From Lachnospiraceae bacterium (GTDB lineage Bacteria; Bacillota; Clostridia; Lachnospirales; Lachnospiraceae), in NCBI GenBank assembly GCA_030527645.1, contig JAUNAJ010000017.1, forward strand, positions 1-55,160: a stretch of 55,160 nucleotides of DNA, given 5' to 3'. Within the stretch, counting starts at the first letter, position 1, and every line of letters starts with the position of its first letter. A program made the translations under genes and the position numbers. The notes under the pieces were generated by a model. The model did not search any database, had not been told where the DNA came from, and worked only from the letters and a program-made list of their open reading frames with translations. Positions 1-6,515 of this stretch are shown here, piece by piece.

Positions 1-470
1 GTGTTGCCGCCGGTATTATCTCCCGTGTTATCTCCGGTATTATCACCGGGATCAGGAGTTTCCGGATCAGCAGCCTCATGTCCTGCCAGAGCATTGTTTA
101 CAGCCTCAAAAATTGCTGCAGAGGTACAGGTAGCGGAGCTGACTGTATCCAGTCCCTCGGTGCCTCCATTTGCCACGATGGATGCATACAGAGCTGCGGC
201 TCTGTTGTAATACTTCTTATTGCTGCCGGAAATTACAGTGCCTTCATTCAGGCTGACTGATGCAATCTTTCCGTCTGTTACCTGAACATCCAAAGTGATG
301 TCATAGGCTTCAAAATCGGTCCAACCTTCCTCGTCCACCTCCGGAACAACTGAAGCAGTTCCGGACCAGGTGCCGTCTTCATAGACTGTGCCGGCAGCAA
401 AGACCGGCAGTCCGGTAAGATTCAGGGTCATTGCCGCTGCCAGAAAACCGGATAAAAATCTTTTTTTCAT
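1..470 (-). CDS. Exported FMN-binding domain protein, 3' end outside window
   Basis: The minus-strand reading frame starts at the ATG at 468-470, preceded by AAAGGAG, and runs off the window edge after 156 codons. Residues 1-26 form a signal peptide (basic start, hydrophobic core, LPVFAAG cleavage region). One FMN-binding domain follows, with an EDGTWSG start near residue 31 and the attachment motif DTVSSATCTS at about 108-117. Thr114 is the predicted site of covalent FMN attachment by ApbE. The motif has SSAT rather than the SGAT of its neighbours, and the known ApbE target consensus tolerates Ser there. After residue 135 the chain becomes a low-complexity linker with repeated Gly-Asp-Asn-Thr units, suggesting a further domain or anchor beyond the edge. 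It is the last visible gene of the flavinylation locus and probably a cell-surface electron carrier. The family call is secure; the redox partner is inferred. Confidence 0.85.
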   Translation of the reverse strand, partial: MKKRFLSGFLAAAMTLNLTGLPVFAAGTVYEDGTWSGTASVVPEVDEEGWTDFEAYDITLDVQVTDGKIASVSLNEGTVISGSNKKYYNRAAALYASIVANGGTEGLDTVSSATCTSAAIFEAVNNALAGHEAADPETPDPGDNTGDNTGDNTGGN

Positions 471-508
471 AATGTCTCCTTTCCTCGAGATGTCAGGGAC
501 TCTTCATT

Positions 509-530
509 TTAGTTATATATAAATAACTAG
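509..530. promoter_or_regulatory. Palindromic operator candidate upstream of FMN-binding gene
   Basis: TTAGTTAT, six bases, then ATAACTAG form an inverted repeat about 40 bases upstream of the start codon at 470. The same half-site with a two-base spacer precedes apbE at 5665-5682. The shape is typical of a dimeric repressor such as MarR or TetR. The regulator is not identified. Confidence 0.45.
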
Positions 531-623
531 AATTCATTTCCCACACATCAAAATATACTTTATGATTAAACAAAGCTAACTCATATCTAAAAAAATATGT
601 ACTCTGTTTAAATCCTGAAACAT

Positions 624-642
624 CCGGGAATCATGTTCCCGG
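624..642 (-). terminator. Hairpin after polyferredoxin gene, weak terminator
   Basis: CCGGGAA and TTCCCGG form a 7-bp stem with a 5-base loop 35 bases after the stop of the gene at 677-1522. On the minus strand the tail (ATGTTTCAGG) is not U-rich, so this is at best a weak or partial terminator that may let transcription continue into the gene at 470. Confidence 0.35.
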
Positions 643-676
643 GGAGTTCTCTTGAACCATCTGCACTGTCTCTCTA

Positions 677-1522
677 TTACAGATTCAATACTAAACAAAT
701 GATGATCAAAATTGCTGCACGAAGAATCGTGAACCAGATTTCGTTTCCCTTAATAATATGAATACCGGTATGAACATTTCCTCCCGGACAGGTATCTGTG
801 CACTTGCCGCACTGGAAACAGTCCCCGCTGACCTCCACCGCACCTCTGGCCGGAAGCTCTACCTCGGATGGACAGCAGGACGTACATGCCCGGCAGCCCT
901 TTCTGCAGTTGTCTCTGTCTCTGTGAAGAGAAAACAGAGGGAGAACCGGAAGAAGTGAGAACACAGCTCCCATGGGGCACAGAAACCGGCAGAAAAATCG
1001 TTCCTTCACTGCCATACCGATCATGATCAGAAGCAGCAGGATCCAGCCGATGATATATCCCTGTACTCTTGGCTTCAATGCAGTCAGCATGGAAAACACA
1101 TCCCAGGGACTGTATTGGAAGGTTCCGTATGTTCCGAAGAAGCATGCGCCAAGGATCACTGCCAGCAGCAGATACTTGATCACAGACAATCGTCTGGAAG
1201 CTATTGCAGATATTTTCTTCGGTTTCTTTTTCAGCTTTTTGCAGATTGTCAGGTATATACCGTGAATCAGATCCCCAAAGCTTCCGAAGGCACAGGCATA
1301 TCCACAAAAAAATCTGCCGAATACAATGGTATAGATGCACAAGGTCAGAAGAACTGACACAAAGGATGTCAGTGCCAGTGCATTTCCGGCACCCAACTGC
1401 GTAAAGATATATTTCACTCCTGTAAAGGCCGCTGTAAAAAGCGAGGGATAAAACAGGAAAAATACAAGCTGTATGATTCTGCGGGTAAGATTATGCCGCT
1501 GTCTCATTTGTTTCTTTGTCAT
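677..1522 (-). CDS. Membrane 4Fe-4S polyferredoxin, NapH/CcoG-like
   Basis: A 281-residue integral membrane ferredoxin with hydrophobic segments near 16-40, 48-68, 115-135, 155-172 and 262-281. Cys73-x3-Cys77 and Cys178-x3-Cys182 lie at membrane boundaries in the paired FxCxxxC signature of the NapH/NosR/RnfB-like membrane ferredoxin family. Two classical 4Fe-4S cluster motifs follow: Cys206, 210, 213 and 216/217, and Cys235, 238, 241 and 245. Known members pass electrons between a membrane quinol or cytosolic donor and an exported acceptor. Here the neighbours are FMN-binding proteins and ApbE, so it probably feeds electrons to the covalently bound flavins outside the membrane (inference). 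The ATG at 1522 has GGAGG overlapping the end of the upstream gene, four bases away, so the two are translationally coupled. Confidence 0.85.
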   Translation of the reverse strand: MTKKQMRQRHNLTRRIIQLVFFLFYPSLFTAAFTGVKYIFTQLGAGNALALTSFVSVLLTLCIYTIVFGRFFCGYACAFGSFGDLIHGIYLTICKKLKKKPKKISAIASRRLSVIKYLLLAVILGACFFGTYGTFQYSPWDVFSMLTALKPRVQGYIIGWILLLLIMIGMAVKERFFCRFLCPMGAVFSLLPVLPLFSLHRDRDNCRKGCRACTSCCPSEVELPARGAVEVSGDCFQCGKCTDTCPGGNVHTGIHIIKGNEIWFTILRAAILIIICLVLNL

Positions 1523-1526
1523 CCTG

Positions 1527-1967
1527 TTACGCCTCCGCCTTCTCCAGTGCCTCTGCTACAGCTGTTCTGATACCAGTAGAGCTGAAGGTGGCACCGCTGA
1601 TCGTATCCACATCTGCACTCTGTTCATTGAGCATGTCTTCAACAATCTGAACTGCTTCTGCAAAATACGGTCCGTCCTCGCCATCGTGAGAGAGAATGTC
1701 AATGGATGCAATACTTCCATTTTCAACTGTCACCGCAACATCAATTGCTCCTCCGAAGCCTTCTCCGCTTCCATTATAGGTTCCATCCTTATACAGCTCT
1801 GACTGGGCTGCTGTCGCAGCCGCTGCCTGTTCCGCAGCTGCCAGCTCTGCCTCCAGCCGGGCGATCTCCTCGTCCTTCTCTCTGGCATACAGAACCTGAT
1901 TATATCCGAGCAGCATTGCGATAATTGCTGTAAAGCTTACTGCCCTTGTTACAAAACTACTATTCAT
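1527..1967 (-). CDS. Small exported FMN-binding domain protein
   Basis: 146 residues. The N-terminal hydrophobic segment (about 8-27) is a signal anchor, followed by a charged Ala/Glu-rich helix (28-57, probably coiled coil) that may act as a spacer from the membrane. A single FMN-binding domain covers about 59-146, with KDGTYNGSGEGFGG near 60-73 and VDTISGATFSS near 120-130. Thr127 is the predicted FMN attachment residue. It is NqrC/RnfG-like in fold. It sits directly upstream of the membrane ferredoxin gene (four bases between them) and is the most likely first flavin acceptor for it (inference). No lipobox was seen, so it probably stays anchored through its N-terminal helix. Confidence 0.85.
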   Translation of the reverse strand: MNSSFVTRAVSFTAIIAMLLGYNQVLYAREKDEEIARLEAELAAAEQAAAATAAQSELYKDGTYNGSGEGFGGAIDVAVTVENGSIASIDILSHDGEDGPYFAEAVQIVEDMLNEQSADVDTISGATFSSTGIRTAVAEALEKAEA

Positions 1968-2051
1968 TTCCGTATGTAAACCTCTCTGTCCGCTAATTAT
2001 CTATTAATAAGTATCAGAACACCTTTCTAAACTGCCTCTCCGCTGAGGTGA

Positions 2052-4541
2052 TCATTCAGCATTCTGAGCGAGCAGGATCATCTCCCGGATCATTTCGATC
2101 ATCGCCTTTGAAGTCCAGGTTGCTCCACTGACTGCTTCCACACCATTCAGGCTGTTCTGATCAAATACCTGCTGTGCGATGCCGGTATACTTACTTGTGC
2201 CGTTCAGTGCACGATTAATATATCTGAGATCCGCCTCTTCATAGCCGTCGCCGCTTCCGATCACGTTGTTGAAGGAAACGATGGATCCATTCTCAACTGT
2301 CATATCCATTGTCAGTGTATAGGGAAGGAAATCTCCGGCCTCACCCGGATCCACCAGCATGGAGGAGCTGTATACACCGTCCTGATACAGACCAGTCTCA
2401 ATAATCTCACCCGGATCATCATCCTTTTCAGACCCATGATTCTCATTGTCAGCAAGGGTAAGAATCTCACCGATCATTTCAATCAGCCCATCTGAGGTCC
2501 AGGTTGCTCCGCTGACAGCTTCCACGCCATCCAGGCCATTCTTGTCAAATACCTGCTGTGCGATGCCGGCATATCTGCTGGTTCCGTTCAGGGCGCGGTT
2601 GATATATCGAAGATCCGCTTCCTCGTAGCCGTCGCCGCTTCCGATCACATTGTCAATGGAAACAACGGCTCCTTTTTCAATGGTCAGCTCCATGGACAGC
2701 GTATATGGAAGGAAATCTCCATCCTCTCCCGGATCAATGAGAACAGAGGCTGTATATACTCCGTCCTTGTACGGATAGGTTTCATCGGACTCATCATCCT
2801 TCTCAGGGTCTTTCTCGTTATCCGGATCGTCATCCTCCTTATGATCGGGATCAGCCGGTGTCGGAGGCAGAACCTTGTCAGGATCCTTCTCTGCATTTTT
2901 TGTTTGATATTCAGCAGCATCCAGTGCATTGATCACTGCATCGATCAATCCCTCGGAGCTGTAGGTCGCTCCTGAAACAGTGTCCACATCCGTGGCTTGA
3001 TTCAGGATGATCTGCGGAAGCAATGTCTCTGCATTGGTCAGGAACGGCTCATCCTCATGCTCTGCAGAAAGAACGGTGATAGATACCAGAGTCTTATCCT
3101 TTATTGAGACTGCAACCGTGATCTCTCCTCCATTTCCCTCACCCGTTCCTGTATAGGTGCCATCCAGATACGGAAATTTTCCCTTCACCAAAGTGATATC
3201 ATCACTCGGCGTTACAGGATCCGATGGTTTCTGTCCGTTTGAAGAGTTATTGCCGTTGTTGCTATTGTTATAACTGTTATTGCCGTTTCCCGAATCAGAA
3301 CTGCCTGATGTGCTGCCAGCCTTTGCCAGTGCATTCGAAGCCGCCTGTAGAATTCCTCTGGATGTATATGTTGCACCGCTGACAGCATCCAGACCATTCA
3401 CACCGTTATTGCTGACGATCCGGTCCAGCAGTCCTGATGCCATAGAGAAGTAGGAATCCGTATCGTGATGCTCCAGCACCTGTACGCTACTGACCTTACC
3501 GTTCTTAACCGTAATGGAAAGGGTGGTGGTTCCTCCGAATCCCTGTCCGGAACCGGTATAGGTTCCGTCTGCAAGAGTATCCGGTGTATCCGCTACTTCG
3601 ATATCTACAGACGCTCCGGAATTATTTCCGGAGGAACTGTTTCCACCTCCGTTTACATTCACCGATGAGGAAGAAGAAGAACCTGCCTGAGACAGTGCAT
3701 TGGCAACTGCTTCAAGAATTCCTCTGGAGCTGTAGGTCGCTCCGCTGACAGCATCCAGGCCATTGATTCCGTTGTTTGCAATGATCTGATCGATCAGCGG
3801 CGATGCCATAGAGAAATAGGAAGGAGTATCCTGATGACTGATAACATCTACACTTGTAATTTTTCCTCCGCTGACAGTAACAGATACCGTTGTGGTCCCG
3901 CCGTATCCTGCACCGGATCCGGTGTAGGTTCCGTCTGCCAGATTATCCGGCGTGGAGCCTGTAGAAATGCTGACAGATTCGTTCCCGGAAGTCGAACCGT
4001 CATTGCCGCTGTAATCATCTGAAACAGACTGACCGGCTGCTCGCTTCAATGCATTGGATACTGCCTCGATGATGCCGTTTGAACTGTAGGTGGCTCCCGA
4101 AACCGCATCCACATCCAGGGACTGGGTGCTGAGGATCGCATCAATCACACTTTTAGCCTGATCAAAATAGCTCTCGGTATCCTGATGATCGACTACCTCG
4201 ATTGCTGTAATCGTATGATCTTTGATCGTGACTCTAACAGTGGTCTTTCCATTCTGAAATCCCTGACCGCTTCCTTCGAAGGTTCCATCTGCGCAATCAG
4301 CCAGATCCACAGCACCCTCCAGATTTACGGAAGGAGTTGTTTTCTTCTCTGATGAAGAATCGGTGTCTTTTACCTTTTTTGCAGCTGCTGCATCGGTTTC
4401 CTCCGCTGCTTCCACCACTTCTGAAAGGCCCATATCAAACACCGGGGCTTCGTATCCGCTTAAGGAGCCTGCCACGCAGACTGCAACCGCAACACCCGGC
4501 AGCAGGGCTCCGGATGATTTCAATACATTCAGGAATTTCAC
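2052..4541 (-). CDS. Exported multi-flavin protein with six FMN-binding domains
   Basis: 829 residues with an N-terminal signal or anchor segment at about 8-29. Six FMN-binding domains are visible, each with a DGT/DGV-type start and an ApbE target motif. Predicted flavinylated threonines are Thr151, Thr269, Thr391, Thr526, Thr680 and Thr808. Domains 1-4 share the SGATYSS/SGATYTS form. Domains 5 and 6 form a second type, with a PGExGDFLPYTL segment, a long IGSGDGYEEADLRYINRAL insertion and SGATWTS, and are close duplicates of each other. Linkers are Ser/Gly/Asn-rich between domains 1-4 and Asp/Glu/Lys/Pro-rich (about 548-592) before domain 5. Multi-FMN-domain proteins are known from flavin-based extracellular electron transfer loci. 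The inferred role is a string of flavins carrying electrons across the cell wall. Only 19 bases separate it from apbE. Confidence 0.9.
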   Translation of the reverse strand: MKFLNVLKSSGALLPGVAVAVCVAGSLSGYEAPVFDMGLSEVVEAAEETDAAAAKKVKDTDSSSEKKTTPSVNLEGAVDLADCADGTFEGSGQGFQNGKTTVRVTIKDHTITAIEVVDHQDTESYFDQAKSVIDAILSTQSLDVDAVSGATYSSNGIIEAVSNALKRAAGQSVSDDYSGNDGSTSGNESVSISTGSTPDNLADGTYTGSGAGYGGTTTVSVTVSGGKITSVDVISHQDTPSYFSMASPLIDQIIANNGINGLDAVSGATYSSRGILEAVANALSQAGSSSSSSVNVNGGGNSSSGNNSGASVDIEVADTPDTLADGTYTGSGQGFGGTTTLSITVKNGKVSSVQVLEHHDTDSYFSMASGLLDRIVSNNGVNGLDAVSGATYTSRGILQAASNALAKAGSTSGSSDSGNGNNSYNNSNNGNNSSNGQKPSDPVTPSDDITLVKGKFPYLDGTYTGTGEGNGGEITVAVSIKDKTLVSITVLSAEHEDEPFLTNAETLLPQIILNQATDVDTVSGATYSSEGLIDAVINALDAAEYQTKNAEKDPDKVLPPTPADPDHKEDDDPDNEKDPEKDDESDETYPYKDGVYTASVLIDPGEDGDFLPYTLSMELTIEKGAVVSIDNVIGSGDGYEEADLRYINRALNGTSRYAGIAQQVFDKNGLDGVEAVSGATWTSDGLIEMIGEILTLADNENHGSEKDDDPGEIIETGLYQDGVYSSSMLVDPGEAGDFLPYTLTMDMTVENGSIVSFNNVIGSGDGYEEADLRYINRALNGTSKYTGIAQQVFDQNSLNGVEAVSGATWTSKAMIEMIREMILLAQNAE

Positions 4542-4560
4542 TTGGCTTACCTCCGCTCTT

Positions 4561-5652
4561 TCATTCCTTTTTTACAATTGTTACATTTAAATCACTGGAA
4601 AATGCTTCGGCGATTCCTTCTGTTATATATAGATCACCGGATTCATCCTCCAGAACAAAATCAAATTCTTCGCTGTGATCCTGCCAGTAGGCAATGGCAT
4701 CATCCAGTCCCATTACGTATAAGGAGGTAGATAATCCATCTGCCAGCATGCCGTCACTGCTGATAATAGACGAAGAAATAACTCCGTTATCCGCAGGATA
4801 GCCTGTTGCAGGATCAATAATATGATGATACCGAACCCCATCCTCCTCAAAGTAGCGTTCATAGCCTCCGGAGGTAATTACTGCCTGATCTTCAATCTTC
4901 AGAACACCAAGGTAGCCGTCCTCATCGGTATTCGTGATCGCAACATTCCAGGAGCTTCCGTCTGTTTTCGCCCCGATCGCCTGCACATTGCCTCCCAGGT
5001 TCAAAAGGCCGCTTTCCACACCGTATGACTTGAATATCTCAGAAACTCTGGCACTGGTATAGCCCTTAGCAATACCGCCCAGATCGATCTTCATGCCATC
5101 CGTTCCATATGAAACGGTATGTTCTTCTGTATTCAGAGTTACCTTTGATGCGTCCACAAGAGCCAATGTATCATGCAGCTCTACTGTGTCCGGAACTGCA
5201 AAGGAGTCATCGGTGAAGCCCCAGAGCTCCATAACGGGATAGATCGACAGATCAAAGGCTCCGTCTGTATCCTCATACAGCTGCAGCGATCGCTCGATCA
5301 GTGTTTCCGTATCAGTCGAGAGACTTCCTCCCCCTGCTCTGTTTAACACCGAAACCTCACTGTCCTCACTGCCGGTGGATAACAATGCATCCAGCCTTTG
5401 GATCTCTGTAACTGCTGCTGTGACCGCATCCTTAGCCCGGTCTCCATAGGCCTTCACCACCATATAGGTGTCCATAGCGAATATCTCCTGGGACACTGCA
5501 CCATCCGATTCCGTTACCGGTTCAGAAGCCTGTTCGGAAACAGTCTCTGACATCGAGGCGGTTTGTTCAGCGCCTGCGTTTTCGGCGGCATTACCGCAGC
5601 CTGCAAGCAGGAGTGCTGTTGTTATGATTGCTGTGAACTGTTTAAAGTGCAT
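4561..5652 (-). CDS. apbE: FAD:protein FMN transferase, lipoprotein
   Basis: 363 residues. The signal peptide ends in the lipobox LLAGC with lipidated Cys19, so the enzyme sits outside the membrane where the FMN-binding proteins are. ApbE family motifs are visible: AMDTYMVVKAYG (59-70), KIDLGGIAKGYTSARVSE (188-205), LNLGGNVQAIG (217-227), HHIIDPATGYPAD (276-288) and DGMLADGLSTSLYVMG (300-315), with Asp305 in the position of the Mg2+ ligand. The enzyme splits FAD and links FMN by a phosphodiester bond to Thr or Ser in target domains. It is the first gene of the operon and is followed after 19 bases by the six-domain substrate. The ATG at 5652 has AAAGGAG upstream. The operator candidate at 5665-5682 lies directly before this ribosome binding site. 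Confidence 0.95.
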   Translation of the reverse strand: MHFKQFTAIITTALLLAGCGNAAENAGAEQTASMSETVSEQASEPVTESDGAVSQEIFAMDTYMVVKAYGDRAKDAVTAAVTEIQRLDALLSTGSEDSEVSVLNRAGGGSLSTDTETLIERSLQLYEDTDGAFDLSIYPVMELWGFTDDSFAVPDTVELHDTLALVDASKVTLNTEEHTVSYGTDGMKIDLGGIAKGYTSARVSEIFKSYGVESGLLNLGGNVQAIGAKTDGSSWNVAITNTDEDGYLGVLKIEDQAVITSGGYERYFEEDGVRYHHIIDPATGYPADNGVISSSIISSDGMLADGLSTSLYVMGLDDAIAYWQDHSEEFDFVLEDESGDLYITEGIAEAFSSDLNVTIVKKE

Positions 5653-5664
5653 ACGCGTTCTCCT

Positions 5665-5700
5665 TTAGTTATTCATAACTAATCTAAACGGTCAGTTTAG
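5665..5700. promoter_or_regulatory. Two palindromes upstream of apbE, operator candidates
   Basis: TTAGTTAT-TC-ATAACTAA (5665-5682) is a perfect inverted repeat. CTAAAC-GGTCA-GTTTAG (5684-5700) is a second one immediately beside it. They lie 13 to 48 bases upstream of the apbE start. The first shares its half-site with 509-530. Position and symmetry suggest repressor binding; the protein is unknown. Confidence 0.5.
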
Positions 5701-5902
5701 ACTAACATTTTTTTCGAAACTTTTCAAGTTTTATTTGATTTTATTTTATTGTTTTTTAATATAAATTTGGTGCCACATACTGATTTTAGATAGTTACATT
5801 TAACTTTTAGTCTTATTTATTGAACCAATGAATTATATACCAATCAGCATCGTTGCCGGTTTCAGATTGGAGCCATAGGACTGTATATAGTAAAACACAA
5901 AA

Positions 5903-5932
5903 ACGGCAGAAAAACAAACGTTCTTCTGCCGT
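5903..5932 (-). terminator. Intrinsic terminator-like hairpin
   Basis: ACGGCAGAA and TTCTGCCGT form a perfect 9-bp stem with a 12-base loop. On the minus strand it is followed by TTTTTGTGTTTT. No minus-strand gene was recognised upstream, so it may end an unrecognised RNA or a degraded gene. Confidence 0.55.
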
Positions 5933-6012
5933 CTTGTGCATTATTACTTGGTTTCATCATAATTGGAGCGGAAAAATATTACCAATAATGCTGAGGAAGT
6001 TTCCATCAAAGA

Positions 6013-6056
6013 GGAGGTGTGGTTAGCGGAAGAGTGAGGTACTCTACCACACCTCC
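6013..6056. repeat. 44-base inverted repeat with nested hairpin
   Basis: GGAGGTGTGGT (6013-6023) and ACCACACCTCC (6046-6056) are perfect 11-bp complements. A second stem, AGAGT/ACTCT, lies inside (6031-6035 with 6041-6045), with an asymmetric 7-base bulge. The shape resembles a folded RNA or a hairpin recognised by a transposase. No family was assigned. Confidence 0.5.
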
Positions 6057-6197
6057 GTCGGAAGGACAAATGATTGAACTAACTATTGGCTTCTTCCTTG
6101 ATTCTTTGATTGTTCCCTTGCAAGAGTATTGTATCAAACGATTTCATTATTCTTAAGCCCCCCTGGGGGATATTGGCCATTGATGAATTTTCAGTAG

Positions 6198-6218
6198 GTG
6201 ATCTCATTTTGAGATCAC
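6198..6218. repeat. 21-base perfect palindrome
   Basis: GTGATCTCA-TTT-TGAGATCAC is a perfect 9-bp inverted repeat with a 3-base loop in AT-rich surroundings. It could be a protein-binding site or a hairpin. No gene start lies close by. Confidence 0.4.
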
Positions 6219-6374
6219 AGGATTGTTCATATTTTGTTAATATTTCATCTTTAAATTGTTTTCAATATAAACATCTGCAAGACACATTTCCCATTTATTA
6301 TAAGACCATAGCAAACAGCTATTAACAATTTTCTTTTTCATATAGCCGGCACAGCCGGCAACTCCTTCCTTTTT

Positions 6375-6420
6375 AAACAAGACGAGCGAAGCCGTGAAAA
6401 CTGCTTCGCTCGTCTTGTTT
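6375..6420. terminator. Strong bidirectional terminator
   Basis: An uninterrupted 18-bp stem (6375-6392 with 6403-6420, core GACGAGCGAAGC) with a 10-base loop is bordered by T runs on both sides. It insulates the gene at 6516 from whatever lies upstream. Confidence 0.75.
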
Positions 6421-6515
6421 TCTTTCCGCCTGAGTGATACTATACAGAAGTTGACATAACAGTCTATGCAAAAATCCGGAGAAATAAATATTATAACACT
6501 GAAAGGACACTCTAA

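Larger units (their letters stand above)
5701..6515. other. Gene-free, structure-rich intergenic region
   Basis: About 800 bases without a supportable gene. The part nearest apbE is AT-rich and presumably carries its promoter. The remainder holds four strong inverted repeats (listed separately) and a CCCCCCTGGGGG run at about 6159. A 71-codon frame at 6110-6325 resembles nothing known and lacks a ribosome binding site. The region may be a decayed mobile element or contain small RNAs; the sequence does not decide. Confidence 0.5.

Noticed and set aside
1-260. Two short plus-strand reading frames at the window start
   Set aside because: They lie antisense to the exported FMN-binding protein, lack ribosome sites and resemble no protein.
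6110-6325. 71-codon plus-strand frame in the gene-free region
   Set aside because: No ribosome binding site, no recognisable domain, and it crosses a perfect palindrome. Kept only as part of the intergenic description.
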